Source of the DNA: JAFAGX01 sp035624215
GTDB lineage: Bacteria; Acidobacteriota; Terriglobia; Terriglobales; Acidobacteriaceae
Length of the DNA stretch: 64,000 nt
Assembly (NCBI GenBank): GCA_035624215.1
Contig: DASPRY010000115.1
Span: 1 to 64,000, forward strand
Direction: 5' to 3'
Part shown: piece by piece, positions 8,534 through 16,890 of the stretch
Layout of the letters: the number at the start of each line of letters is the position of its first letter
Position numbering within the stretch: the first letter of the stretch is position 1
The notes under the pieces: model-generated
The model's input: only the letters and a program-made list of their open reading frames with translations
What the model was told of the DNA's origin: nothing
Database searches by the model: none
Program-made: the position numbers and the translations under genes

Positions 8534-8892
8534 TGGCGAGCATCTCCACGTTATCGGGCGCAATTCCCCTCACACCGAAAAAGTCTGATCCTGAGAAGTT
8601 CGTCCGGGCAGCACATCAGTTCGAGGCCGTGTTGCTCAACCAGTTATTGGGCTCGTTGGAACACGCTTTCGCAAGCTTGGGAACAGAAAAGACCGAGGCT
8701 GCATCTGACCACTATCGCTTTCTGGGAATGCAGGCACTCGCGTCAAGCATCGCAGCCAAAGGCGGTATCGGCATTGCGGACATGATTGTCCGCAACTGGT
8801 ACCAGCGAGATGACCCTGCCGCTGACCGGCTGGCCAAGCAACAAAAAAGCCTCTCAAATTTTTCTTCTGAGAGGCTTCATCTGAACTTTTGA
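8533..8892 (+). CDS. flgJ: FlgJ-type rod-binding protein (N-terminal domain only)
   Basis: A 119-residue protein matching the rod-binding (FlgJ N-terminal) domain: FEAVLLNQLLGSLEHAF (about residues 34-50) and the later HYRFLGMQALASSIAAKGGIGIADMI are the two conserved helices. The muramidase domain present in enterobacterial FlgJ is absent, as in many other phyla. It would cap rod assembly in the periplasm. ATG 8533 overlaps the flgI stop (TGATG). The last codons are shared with a hairpin that acts as terminator for a short gene on the opposite strand. Confidence 0.88.
   Translation: MASISTLSGAIPLTPKKSDPEKFVRAAHQFEAVLLNQLLGSLEHAFASLGTEKTEAASDHYRFLGMQALASSIAAKGGIGIADMIVRNWYQRDDPAADRLAKQQKSLSNFSSERLHLNF
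8847..8877 (-). terminator. Intrinsic terminator of the small lysine-rich ORF
   Basis: AAGCCTCTCA and TGAGAGGCTT form a perfect 10-bp stem around an 11-base loop. Read on the minus strand the stem is followed by a run of six T, so it terminates minus-strand transcription; on the plus strand no T run follows. It lies 39 bases downstream of the stop of the 13-codon ORF and overlaps the 3' end of flgJ. Confidence 0.8.
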
Positions 8893-8916
8893 AAGTTTAG
8901 GCTATCCTTCTGACGA

Positions 8917-8958
8917 TTAGTGTTTCTTTTTCTTGGCAGCTTTTTTCTTTGCTGGCAT
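8917..8958 (-). CDS. 13-residue lysine-rich micro-ORF
   Basis: The frame encodes MPAKKKAAKKKKH, 13 residues with eight lysines. Evidence that it is a real gene is the context: GGAGG at 8966-8970 seven bases ahead of the ATG, a clean stop, and a strong intrinsic terminator on the same strand within 40 bases. Nothing else on the minus strand is near enough to need that terminator. Such a peptide would bind nucleic acid or membranes by charge; the function is unknown. The alternative is a small RNA whose ribosome site is accidental, or an attenuator-like leader, but no minus-strand gene follows. Confidence 0.5.
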   Translation of the reverse strand: MPAKKKAAKKKKH

Positions 8959-9134
8959 GATTTTTCCTCCGTGGACTATTTTCCCTTGCAACTTTGAATT
9001 CTACTCGGTCCTTGAATGCAACCGCTCATCTCGATATTGCGGTGGATCACTTTCAATTGTCAATAGAATTTTTCAAGCAGAAGTTTGCTGCGCTGACTTC
9101 GACTGAAGATTGTCGTACACTTTTCGATGCACCG

Positions 9135-10742
9135 ATGCGGCGCGATCCAATCGAGAGGGAAATTTTCAAGAACATTTTTCACTCCATCGCAGAGGAGATG
9201 GGAGCGGCCCTGCGCCGTACTGCTTTTTCTCCTAATATCAAAGAACGCCGCGATTATTCCTGCGCGGTGTTCGATTCCGACGGTGAAGTGATCGCTCTGG
9301 GCGATCACATGCCCGTGCATTTAGGCTCGATGCCCAAGTCGGTCCGTGCCGCGCTCGATGCTTTCGACTTCTCCCCGGGCGATGTTGCCATGCTGAACGA
9401 CCCATTCCGCGGCGGAACGCACCTCCCAGATATCACTTTAGTCGCGCCGGTCTATGTTTCCAGCAGAACCCCGCATCCTGAATTCTACGTCGCTTCGCGC
9501 GCCCACCACGCTGATGTTGGCGGCGCCTATCCCGGATCCATGGGTATGGGTCGCGAAATTTATCAGGAGGGATTTCGCATACCGCCGGTGAAAATCATGC
9601 GCGCAGGAAAAATGCAGTCCGACGTTCTGGCCCTGCTCTTGAACAATGTGCGCACTCCTGAGGAGCGCGAAGGCGACCTGGGAGCCCAGATCGCAGCCTG
9701 CCATACCGGCGCAGAGCGCTTGCGTGAACTTTGCAGGCGTTACACGTCCCGACGAATTAAGCGTGCGGCGAAAGACTTGCTCGATTATTCCGAAGAACTG
9801 ATGCGCGAGTTTGCCAAGCAGATTCCGCCCGGCTCGTATCGGGCCGAGGACTTCTTGGACGATGACGGCATCAATAAGGAACCGGTAAAGATCTTGGCCT
9901 CCATACAATTCTTGCCGACATGGCGCAGTCCAGCCAAGAACGTAATAGTAGATTTCACCGGCAGCGATCCGCAGGTCAGAGGCAGCCTCAATGCCGTTGA
10001 AGCCATCACTTACTCGGCTTGCTTTTACGTGTTTCGCTGTCTTCTCAGGGAGGATGTCCCCGCCACCGCCGGGCTGATGCGCCCCATCGAGGTTGTCGCT
10101 CCACTCGGCACCATAGTGAACGCGCGTCCTCCGGCAGCGGTTGCGGGTGGAAACGTGGAAACTTCACAGCGCATAGTGGACGTGCTTTTGCGGGCCCTGG
10201 CAGAAGCTGTCCCTGAACGAATCCCCGCTGCTGCCGCGGGAACGATGAATAATCTGACTATCGGCGGAATCGATCCCCGGAGCGATGAGCCTTTCGCGTA
10301 CTATGAAACCATCGCAGGTGGCATGGGAGCGCGCCCGACAAAACCGGGTATCTCCGGGGTACATACCCATATGACGAATTCACTCAACACTCCCATAGAA
10401 GCACTGGAGCACGCATATCCGTTCCGCGTACATAGATACGCATTCCGGCCAAATACCGGCGGCCAGGGAAAGCAACGGGGAGGCGATGGGATCGTTCGTG
10501 AAATTGAAGTTCTCACCGAGGCAGAGTGTACTCTGCTTTCAGAACGGCACCGGTATAGGCCTTACGGCCTCAGCGGCGGAGAAGATGGCGCACCGGGGCG
10601 AGCAGCGCTGATTCGCGAAGACGGTTCGTGCGAACCCTTGGCAGGCAAGTTCAACATCCGTTTGCACAGAGGCGAACGGATTCGCATCGACACTCCGGGA
10701 GGAGGGGGCTGGGGCACGAAGCCTAATCGACAGGAGCTATAA
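9135..10742 (+). CDS. hyuB: Hydantoinase B / 5-oxoprolinase HyuB-type subunit
   Basis: A 535-residue HyuB-family protein, the partner subunit of HyuA in ATP-dependent hydantoin or 5-oxoproline hydrolysis. The family start is visible as MRRDPIEREIFKNIFHSIAEEMG at 9135; a longer frame from 8994 adds 47 residues without family similarity. Other landmarks are FSPNIKERRDYSCAVFD, HMPVHLGSMP, LNDPFRGGTHLPD, ARAHHADVGG and the C-terminal RPNTGGQGKQRGG and DTPGGGGWG. HyuA is not adjacent: flagellar genes lie upstream and a DUF1572 gene follows after 3 bp. A subunit working with an unlinked HyuA, or as part of a related acetone-carboxylase-like enzyme, is possible. Confidence 0.88.
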   Translation: MRRDPIEREIFKNIFHSIAEEMGAALRRTAFSPNIKERRDYSCAVFDSDGEVIALGDHMPVHLGSMPKSVRAALDAFDFSPGDVAMLNDPFRGGTHLPDITLVAPVYVSSRTPHPEFYVASRAHHADVGGAYPGSMGMGREIYQEGFRIPPVKIMRAGKMQSDVLALLLNNVRTPEEREGDLGAQIAACHTGAERLRELCRRYTSRRIKRAAKDLLDYSEELMREFAKQIPPGSYRAEDFLDDDGINKEPVKILASIQFLPTWRSPAKNVIVDFTGSDPQVRGSLNAVEAITYSACFYVFRCLLREDVPATAGLMRPIEVVAPLGTIVNARPPAAVAGGNVETSQRIVDVLLRALAEAVPERIPAAAAGTMNNLTIGGIDPRSDEPFAYYETIAGGMGARPTKPGISGVHTHMTNSLNTPIEALEHAYPFRVHRYAFRPNTGGQGKQRGGDGIVREIEVLTEAECTLLSERHRYRPYGLSGGEDGAPGRAALIREDGSCEPLAGKFNIRLHRGERIRIDTPGGGGWGTKPNRQEL

Positions 10743-10745
10743 CAG

Positions 10746-11321
10746 ATGACCGATCTCGCTTCTCATTATCTCGACGAAATTCGTCGCCAGTTTCGTGGCT
10801 ACAAACGCCTAGGGGAAGGCGCCATGTCTCAGCTGAAGGACGACCAGATGTTTGTAACGCTTGATCCGGAGTCCAATTCGGTAGCGATTCTGGTGAAGCA
10901 TCTCGCTGGCAACATGCGATCTCGATTCACCGATTTCCTCACGGCCGACGGCGAAAAGCCCAATCGGAATCGTGACCAGGAATTTGAAGTAACCCCGAAC
11001 ACTACGCGCGAAGAGATCATGCGCTGGTGGGAGGATGGCTGGACGCAAGTGTTTTCTACGATGGCGGCGCTCAAGCCAGAGGACCTGTTGCGTACAGTCA
11101 CCATCCGCGGCGAGCCGCATACCGTGCTGCAAGCGATTAACCGACAGCTCGCCCACTATTCGGGGCACGTATCACAAATCATTTTCCTCGCCAAGCATTT
11201 GCGTTCGAGCGAGTGGCAGACTCTCAGCATTCCCCGTGGCAAGTCGCGGGAGTTCAGTGCGATGGATAAGAAGTTCGACCGTGGGTTGCCTCAAGACGAC
11301 GAGAAGAAGACCCCGGTTTGA
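10746..11321 (+). CDS. DUF1572 / DinB-superfamily protein
   Basis: A 191-residue protein of the DUF1572 family, a branch of the DinB/YfiT-like four-helix bundles that carry a metal site. Characteristic pieces are SVAILVKHLAGNMRSRFTDFL (His in helix 2), a middle WWEDGW and INRQLAHYSGHVSQIIFLAKHL (two His in helix 4). The presumed metal-ligand histidines are in place. Members are thought to act as thiol-dependent transferases or stress proteins; no substrate can be named. It starts 3 bp after hyuB and is probably cotranscribed with it. Confidence 0.85.
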   Translation: MTDLASHYLDEIRRQFRGYKRLGEGAMSQLKDDQMFVTLDPESNSVAILVKHLAGNMRSRFTDFLTADGEKPNRNRDQEFEVTPNTTREEIMRWWEDGWTQVFSTMAALKPEDLLRTVTIRGEPHTVLQAINRQLAHYSGHVSQIIFLAKHLRSSEWQTLSIPRGKSREFSAMDKKFDRGLPQDDEKKTPV

Positions 11322-11404
11322 GGCGAACTGTCACTCGGGAAATCCACTTCTCGGTGCTAAAATCAAAGGTTTTGAGTTCGGAAGCGAGTCTCTCCAGGTG
11401 ACCT

Positions 11405-12460
11405 ATGCCTGAAATGATGTTCGCGGTCGTCAAGCCAAAACCTGCACCCGGTGCGGAGATTCGCGAGGTAAGAATTCCTGCCTTCGGACGCACTGACGTC
11501 CTGGTCAAGGTCAAGGTTGCTTCTATTTGCGGCACCGATCTGCACATTTACGAATGGGACCGCTGGGCGCAGAGACGGATTCATCCTCCGCTGATTCCCG
11601 GGCATGAATTCTGCGGAGAAGTCGTTGCACGCGGCGATGAAGTTACGAGCGTGAAAGAAGGTGATTTCGTTTCCGCCGAAATGCACGTTGCCTGCGGCAA
11701 GTGCCTTCAGTGCCGCACCGGCGAAGCGCACATATGCCAAAACGTCAAAATTATCGGGGTAGATGCGGATGGGGCTTTCGCCGAGTACGTGGTCATTCCG
11801 GAATCCAACATTTGGAAGCTTGATCCTGCGATTCCACAGGAATACGCCTCGATTCTCGATCCGCTCGGTAATGCAGTCCACACCGTGCTGGCGGGCGAGA
11901 TTGCGGCCAAAACGGTTGCCATTACTGGGTGTGGCCCCATTGGGTTGTTCTCTATCGCGGTGGCCCGCGCGGTGGGAGCGGCTGAGGTATTCGCCATCGA
12001 AGTTAACGATCACCGGCGTCGGATCGCGCAACAAATGAAGGCCGATCTCACGCTCGATCCCTCTAAGGAAGACGTTGTCTCGCTCATTATGGAACGGACT
12101 GGCGGCCTTGGCGTCGACGTCGTCTTAGAGATGGCCGGCCATCCGAATGCGATTCGAACAGCCTTTGACATCGTACGCCGTGGCGGACGCATTTCCCTGC
12201 TAGGCCTCACTTCCAAGCCGATCTCTCTCAATTTCTCCGAAGACATCATCTTTAAGGGAATTACCATTCAGGGTATCAATGGGCGCCGCATGTATCAGAC
12301 CTGGTACCAGATGACAGCCTTGCTCAAGAATGGCAAGCTCGACCTGCACCCGGTAATCACCGACCGAATCGCGATGAAGGATTTCTCCAAAGGTATGGAG
12401 CGGCTAAAAACTGGGGAAGCAAGCAAAATTCTGGTTTATCCGAACGGGATGGGGAAGTAA
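11405..12460 (+). CDS. tdh: L-threonine 3-dehydrogenase
   Basis: A 351-residue zinc-dependent alcohol dehydrogenase with the threonine dehydrogenase signature ICGTDLHIYEWDRW. It oxidises L-threonine to 2-amino-3-ketobutyrate with NAD. Catalytic zinc ligands are C42, H67 and E68 in GHEFCGEV; structural zinc cysteines are C97, C100, C103 and C111. The Rossmann nucleotide fold begins at AITGCGPIGLFSIAVARA. The C-terminal region GRRMYQTWYQM is also typical of Tdh. Its usual partner kbl is not adjacent. The gene converges with the two-component pair downstream. Confidence 0.95.
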   Translation: MPEMMFAVVKPKPAPGAEIREVRIPAFGRTDVLVKVKVASICGTDLHIYEWDRWAQRRIHPPLIPGHEFCGEVVARGDEVTSVKEGDFVSAEMHVACGKCLQCRTGEAHICQNVKIIGVDADGAFAEYVVIPESNIWKLDPAIPQEYASILDPLGNAVHTVLAGEIAAKTVAITGCGPIGLFSIAVARAVGAAEVFAIEVNDHRRRIAQQMKADLTLDPSKEDVVSLIMERTGGLGVDVVLEMAGHPNAIRTAFDIVRRGGRISLLGLTSKPISLNFSEDIIFKGITIQGINGRRMYQTWYQMTALLKNGKLDLHPVITDRIAMKDFSKGMERLKTGEASKILVYPNGMGK

Positions 12461-12495
12461 TGCTTTTCTAGGTTTCGTATGAACCCGCTCCGCAT

Positions 12496-13179
12496 TCATG
12501 CCCCGGCCGGCATATTCACAATCTTTTTTTGAATCGCGTAGGTCACGAGCTGAGCTTTGTTATGGATGTCGAGCTTGCGCATCAGATTGAATTTGTGAGC
12601 CTCGATCGTCTTGACGCTCAGGCCTAGAATCGCTGCAATCTCTTTTACCGAATTCCCTTCTGCGATCATTTTGACCACTTCGCGCTCCCGGGGAGTCAGT
12701 GTCGCGCTGCGCGATTGGCCATAGCGTCCCTGGGCTCGCAAGCGGAAATCATCGACTAGTTTGCCAAGCACTTGTGGGCTCAAATATTTGCGGCCCTGGG
12801 AGACATCGCGCACTGCGCCTATCAGCTTGGGCGCAGGGGCATCTTTCAGGACGTAGCCAAACGCGCCAACGTCCAGGCACTGGAGCAGGTATTCTTCATC
12901 TTCGTGCATGGTCAGAAAAATCAATCGTGTGCCAGGGCAATCCTTATCGATTTGCCGGGCAGCTTCGAAGCTGGAAGTTCCGGGCATGCCGATGTCCATC
13001 AGCACCACATCCGGCCTGAGCTTGCGGACTTGCTCGATCCCCTCTAGGGCATTACTCGCTTCAGCGATAACTTGAAGGTCGGCTTCGCTCTCGAGCACAC
13101 GCCGCAGGCCTTCGCGAAACAGCGTGTGATCATCAACAATGATGCAGCGAATTGCCATTTTAGAACCGCGGCCTGACAA
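12496..13179 (-). CDS. NarL/FixJ-family response regulator
   Basis: A 227-residue regulator with receiver then LuxR-type HTH. The receiver has the acidic pair in IIVDDHTLFREGL, the phosphoacceptor D62 in VLMDIGMPG, T/K switch residues in IFLTMHEDEE and YVLKDA. The HTH reads LTPREREVVKMIAEGNSVKEIAAILGLS in two parts, with the recognition helix VKTIEAHKFNLMRKL. ATG at 13158 (MAIRCIIVDDH) is an alternative start. The kinase gene ends 15 bp upstream on the same strand, so the two form an operon. Target genes cannot be seen. Confidence 0.93.
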   Translation of the reverse strand: MSGRGSKMAIRCIIVDDHTLFREGLRRVLESEADLQVIAEASNALEGIEQVRKLRPDVVLMDIGMPGTSSFEAARQIDKDCPGTRLIFLTMHEDEEYLLQCLDVGAFGYVLKDAPAPKLIGAVRDVSQGRKYLSPQVLGKLVDDFRLRAQGRYGQSRSATLTPREREVVKMIAEGNSVKEIAAILGLSVKTIEAHKFNLMRKLDIHNKAQLVTYAIQKKIVNMPAGA

Positions 13180-13194
13180 ACTTCCCGGTTACAA

Positions 13195-13971
13195 CTAACT
13201 CGCGCGTTTTACCGGCGTGCGCTTCATCAACGCGCGCTCCGTTTGTGGTGGTTGTTTTCCCCTCGACCCGGCAACCGCAATTGGCAGCATGATCCTGAGC
13301 CGCGTGCCGCTTTCGCTGGTATGAATGCGCAACGTTCCTTCCAATCCAGTGACTCGTTCTCCCATTCCGGATAACCCGAATCCTTCATTGTGAGCATGAC
13401 TCGGGCTGGGTATTCCCACGCCATCGTCCTCAATCGTCAAAATCAGCTTTTGTTGTCGGTTACGAATTCGAATTGTCACGTTTCGTGCTTGCGAATGTTT
13501 GGCTATGTTATGCAAGGCCTCCTGCACACATCTATAAGCCGCCACCTCAACCTCCGGAGCCAGATCCCCAAATTCTTCCGGAAGACTGAGCTCAGCCTTG
13601 ATACCGAGGTTCTTCTCCAATTCCCTGACCTGTTTCCGTATGGCCGCCGTCAGCCCGAGTTGCTCCAGTATTCGGGGCGATAATCGTCCAATAATTCTTC
13701 GCAATCCACGTATAGCGCGATCAAGCAGTTCTGTGATTTGCTGAATTCTCTGTTGCAAATCATGGCCCCAGACCTCATTCGCGAGCATTCCGACTTGGAG
13801 CCGGAGCAGCATTAGTGCCTGGCCCGTTTCATCATGCAACTCACGGCTGATACGTTTGCGTTCCTCCTCCTGGGCACGAATCAGATGACCAGACAACTGC
13901 GCGTCTGCTCTCCCGGAGGGAGCGATTTCCTTAACTCGCCTATTACCCTTACGCGAGACCAGATATGACAC
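13195..13971 (-). CDS. Soluble NarX-type sensor histidine kinase (HisKA_3)
   Basis: A 258-residue kinase without membrane segments or recognisable sensor domain. The HisKA_3 H-box is ERKRISRELHDETGQALM (about residues 36-53). The ATPase domain shows the N box EALHNIAKHSQA, the G1 box IEDDGVGIP and the G2 box GFGLSGMGERV. It would phosphorylate the NarL-type regulator encoded just downstream. With only about 35 residues before the H-box, the signal must arrive through another protein or the domain was lost. Confidence 0.9.
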   Translation of the reverse strand: MSYLVSRKGNRRVKEIAPSGRADAQLSGHLIRAQEEERKRISRELHDETGQALMLLRLQVGMLANEVWGHDLQQRIQQITELLDRAIRGLRRIIGRLSPRILEQLGLTAAIRKQVRELEKNLGIKAELSLPEEFGDLAPEVEVAAYRCVQEALHNIAKHSQARNVTIRIRNRQQKLILTIEDDGVGIPSPSHAHNEGFGLSGMGERVTGLEGTLRIHTSESGTRLRIMLPIAVAGSRGKQPPQTERALMKRTPVKRAS

Positions 13972-14170
13972 TCATCCACTCCAAAGCTGAACTCAGAAGA
14001 AGTGGCACGACTGCACCAGAGTCGGCGCTAGAAGATGCAGGCCTGAGTAATCGAAGTACCTCACATTTTAGCAGTTCTCGGCTCTATTCGATGCCACAAA
14101 GAATAATTCTGGAATTGAATGGCTACTCTGCTTCCGGGTTTGTCCGGATCATCGGGTACAATCCAGAACA

Positions 14171-15343
14171 ATGCTCCGTTATTTCACGGCAGGCGAGTCT
14201 CACGGTGAGGCTCTTATTGGCTTCTTGTCTGGATTGCCCGCTGGACTCAAAGTCGACCACGCTTTTGTCGATCGCGAACTCTGGCGCCGGCAGCAGGGTT
14301 ATGGTCGCGGTGGGCGGATGAAAATTGAGCGTGATACCGCGCATCTCCTCTCCGGTGTGCGGCACGGACTAACTATCGGGTCACCCATCGCCATCCTGCT
14401 GGAGAATAAGGATTGGAAGAACTGGCAGGAGGCGCTCCCGGTAGAGGAGGGAGATTTGGAGAAGCATAAACGGGTCGCATCGCCGCGCCCTGGGCATGCT
14501 GATTTGGCCGGAGCTTTGAAGTACAACTTCCCCGAAGCTCGCTACGTCCTGGAACGTGCTTCCGCTCGTGAATCCGCTGCCCGCGTCGCGATCGGAGCGC
14601 TGGCCAAGTTATTTCTCCGCGAGCTCGGCGTCGAAATCTCTAGCCATGTGATTTCGGTGGGTGCGGTTGCGCTTCAGCATGGGGTTACGTGGGAGCAGAT
14701 TGTCGCGCTGCGCCAAAAGCAGGAAATTCTGCTGAATTGCGCCGATGCCACCACTGAGCAGAGCATGAAAGAAGAGGTCGATCGTGCCCTCCGCAGTGGA
14801 GATTCTGTCGGCGGAGTTTTCGAAGTGGTTGCGGCTCACGCGCCTCCCGGGTTGGGAACCTATGCCCAATGGGACGAGCGCCTGGATGCACGCCTGGCTG
14901 CCGCTGTGATGTCGCTGCAAGCCGTTAAGGCAGTCGAAATCGGGGCAGGAATTAGCTCAGCATCTTCGCCGGGCTCTGCCGTACATGATGAAATAGGTTA
15001 CGAAAAGTCGGCCGGGTTTGCTGGATTCACGCGCAGCAGAAATAATGCTGGTGGCATCGAAGGTGGCGTCTCCAATGGCGAGGAAATCCGCATTCGCGGA
15101 TATCTTAAGCCTATTTCGACCTTGCGGCGGCCGCTCGAGTCTGTGGACTTTGCAACCCGACAGCCGGTGAAGGCAGCTTACGAGCGTTCCGACGTATGTG
15201 TCGTGCCCGCTGCGGGGGTTGCTGCAGAAGCCATGGTGGCCTTGACTCTCGCGGCTTGTGCCCTAGACAAATTCGGCGGCGATTCCATGGCTGAGACTCT
15301 GCGCAATTGCCAAGGCTATCTCGAGCAGTTGAGAAATTACTAG
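14171..15343 (+). CDS. aroC: Chorismate synthase
   Basis: A 390-residue enzyme that makes chorismate from 5-enolpyruvylshikimate 3-phosphate using reduced FMN, the last shikimate-pathway step. Signatures: RYFTAGESHGEALIGFLSG at the start, GRGGRMKIERDTAHLLSGVRHG, SPRPGHADLAGALKY, and the C-terminal RNNAGGIEGGVSNGE with RPLESVDF. Length and motifs are those of a complete enzyme. It heads a plus-strand series aroC-def-fmt-rsmB, with 31 bp before def. The product feeds the trp, tyr and phe genes found 10 kb away. Confidence 0.97.
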   Translation: MLRYFTAGESHGEALIGFLSGLPAGLKVDHAFVDRELWRRQQGYGRGGRMKIERDTAHLLSGVRHGLTIGSPIAILLENKDWKNWQEALPVEEGDLEKHKRVASPRPGHADLAGALKYNFPEARYVLERASARESAARVAIGALAKLFLRELGVEISSHVISVGAVALQHGVTWEQIVALRQKQEILLNCADATTEQSMKEEVDRALRSGDSVGGVFEVVAAHAPPGLGTYAQWDERLDARLAAAVMSLQAVKAVEIGAGISSASSPGSAVHDEIGYEKSAGFAGFTRSRNNAGGIEGGVSNGEEIRIRGYLKPISTLRRPLESVDFATRQPVKAAYERSDVCVVPAAGVAAEAMVALTLAACALDKFGGDSMAETLRNCQGYLEQLRNY

Positions 15344-15374
15344 CTACCAAATACTGGGTACTGACTACTGATTA

Positions 15375-15884
15375 ATGATCTATTCCATCGTAAAGTTTGG
15401 TAATCCAGTCCTGGAGAAACCCGCGGAACCTATCATCGTTTTTGACGATGAATTGAAAAAACTGGTAGAGGATATGTTCGAGTCCATGTATGAGGCACGG
15501 GGAGTCGGTCTGGCAGCACCTCAAATTGGCATTTCGAAGCGCCTGGCGGTGATCGACGTTACTTTCAAGGAGGATCCTCACGCCAAGCTCGTGCTTGTCA
15601 ATCCCGAAATCATTCACACCGAGGGCAAGCATACGCAACCCGAAGGATGCTTGAGCATCCCCGAATTTCGCGAACCGGTGAGCCGGGCGCGCAAGGTCAC
15701 AATTCGGGCCCAGGATGTAAATGGAAAATGGTACGAAAAAACCGGCGAAGATCTGCTGGCTCGCGCGTTTCTGCATGAGACCGACCACTTGAATGGAAAG
15801 CTTTATATCAGCCACATCAGCGCTCTGAAGCGTGATTTGATCAAGCGTAAGATTCGCAAGCTGATGAAAGCCGGAGAGTGGTAG
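15375..15884 (+). CDS. def: Peptide deformylase
   Basis: A 169-residue metallo-enzyme that removes the formyl group from the N-terminal methionine of nascent proteins. All three family motifs are present: GVGLAAPQIG (motif I), EGCLSIPEF (motif II, with the metal-binding Cys) and FLHETDHLNG (motif III, HExxH). The C-terminal helix is basic (KRDLIKRKIRKL). fmt follows after 9 bp, the usual def-fmt pair that couples removal and addition of the formyl group. Confidence 0.97.
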   Translation: MIYSIVKFGNPVLEKPAEPIIVFDDELKKLVEDMFESMYEARGVGLAAPQIGISKRLAVIDVTFKEDPHAKLVLVNPEIIHTEGKHTQPEGCLSIPEFREPVSRARKVTIRAQDVNGKWYEKTGEDLLARAFLHETDHLNGKLYISHISALKRDLIKRKIRKLMKAGEW

Positions 15885-15893
15885 AAATCCAGA

Positions 15894-16832
15894 GTGGCTG
15901 AATCACTCAATCTTATTTTCTGCGGCACACCCGCCTTTGCGGTTCCGACGCTGGAAAAGCTCGTTTCATCCCGGTTCTCAGTGTCTCTAGTGGTGACGCA
16001 GCCAGACCGGCCGAGAGGGCGAGGCATGGAGCGGGCACCCTCACCGGTGAAGCAGAAAGCAATCGAACTCGGGCTGCCAGTTACGCAACCTGAGAAGATC
16101 AAGGACAACGATGAATTTCGCTCCCGGGTCACATCGATCCGGCCAGATGCAATCGTGGTGGTCGGCTATGGCCGGATGATTCCGCAGTGGATGATTGAGC
16201 TGCCCGCTTTCGGCAACATCAATCTGCACGCCTCATTACTGCCCAAATATCGTGGCGCCGCTCCCATTCAATGGTCGATCGCTCACGGCGACAGCGTCAC
16301 TGGCGTGACCACAATGCGCATCGACGCTGGCCTGGACACTGGTGACATTTTGTTGCAAGAGGAAGTTACGATTGCTCCCCAGGACACGGCTGAAACTTTG
16401 GCGCCGCGGCTAGCCGCAATCGGAGCTGACGTGATGATTGCAACGCTTCGCGGCCTTGCCGCCGGAACTGTTCATGCTCGCCCTCAAGAACACAGCCAGG
16501 CAACTCTGGCTCCTGTCCTCAAGAAAGAAGATGGCCGCATTGACTTCCATCGCAACGCACAAGAGATCTGGAACCGGCTGCGCGGGTTTCAGCCCTGGCC
16601 CGGCGCTTTCACTACTTTTCATGGGAAGAATCTGAATGTTTGGGAGGCAAGGCCGACCAGTGCCCACCTCGTACCCGGCGAAATAGTCACCGACAACGGA
16701 CGCTTAATTGTGGGCTGCGGACGTGGCACTGCGATAGAGTTGCTCGTGGTCCAGCCGGAAGGCAAGAAACGCATGGCCGCTGCCGATTTCATCCACGGCT
16801 ACAAGCCGGCATATCGGGAGCGCTTCGGATAA
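15894..16832 (+). CDS. fmt: Methionyl-tRNA formyltransferase
   Basis: A 312-residue enzyme that formylates initiator Met-tRNA with 10-formyltetrahydrofolate. Landmarks: LIFCGTPAFAVPTLEKL at the N-terminus, the flexible loop TQPDRPRGRG, and the catalytic HASLLPKYRGAAPIQW with conserved Asn-His-Asp set (NINLHASLLP, GLDTGDIL). The C-terminal OB-fold domain follows from about residue 205. The start is GTG at 15894, 9 bp after def. Downstream rsmB completes the common def-fmt-rsmB order. Confidence 0.97.
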   Translation: MAESLNLIFCGTPAFAVPTLEKLVSSRFSVSLVVTQPDRPRGRGMERAPSPVKQKAIELGLPVTQPEKIKDNDEFRSRVTSIRPDAIVVVGYGRMIPQWMIELPAFGNINLHASLLPKYRGAAPIQWSIAHGDSVTGVTTMRIDAGLDTGDILLQEEVTIAPQDTAETLAPRLAAIGADVMIATLRGLAAGTVHARPQEHSQATLAPVLKKEDGRIDFHRNAQEIWNRLRGFQPWPGAFTTFHGKNLNVWEARPTSAHLVPGEIVTDNGRLIVGCGRGTAIELLVVQPEGKKRMAAADFIHGYKPAYRERFG

Positions 16833-16890
16833 CTGTCAACCGCATCGTTCGCCGGGTAACTGCGGTTAGATTGAAGTTTCGGCAACCTTG

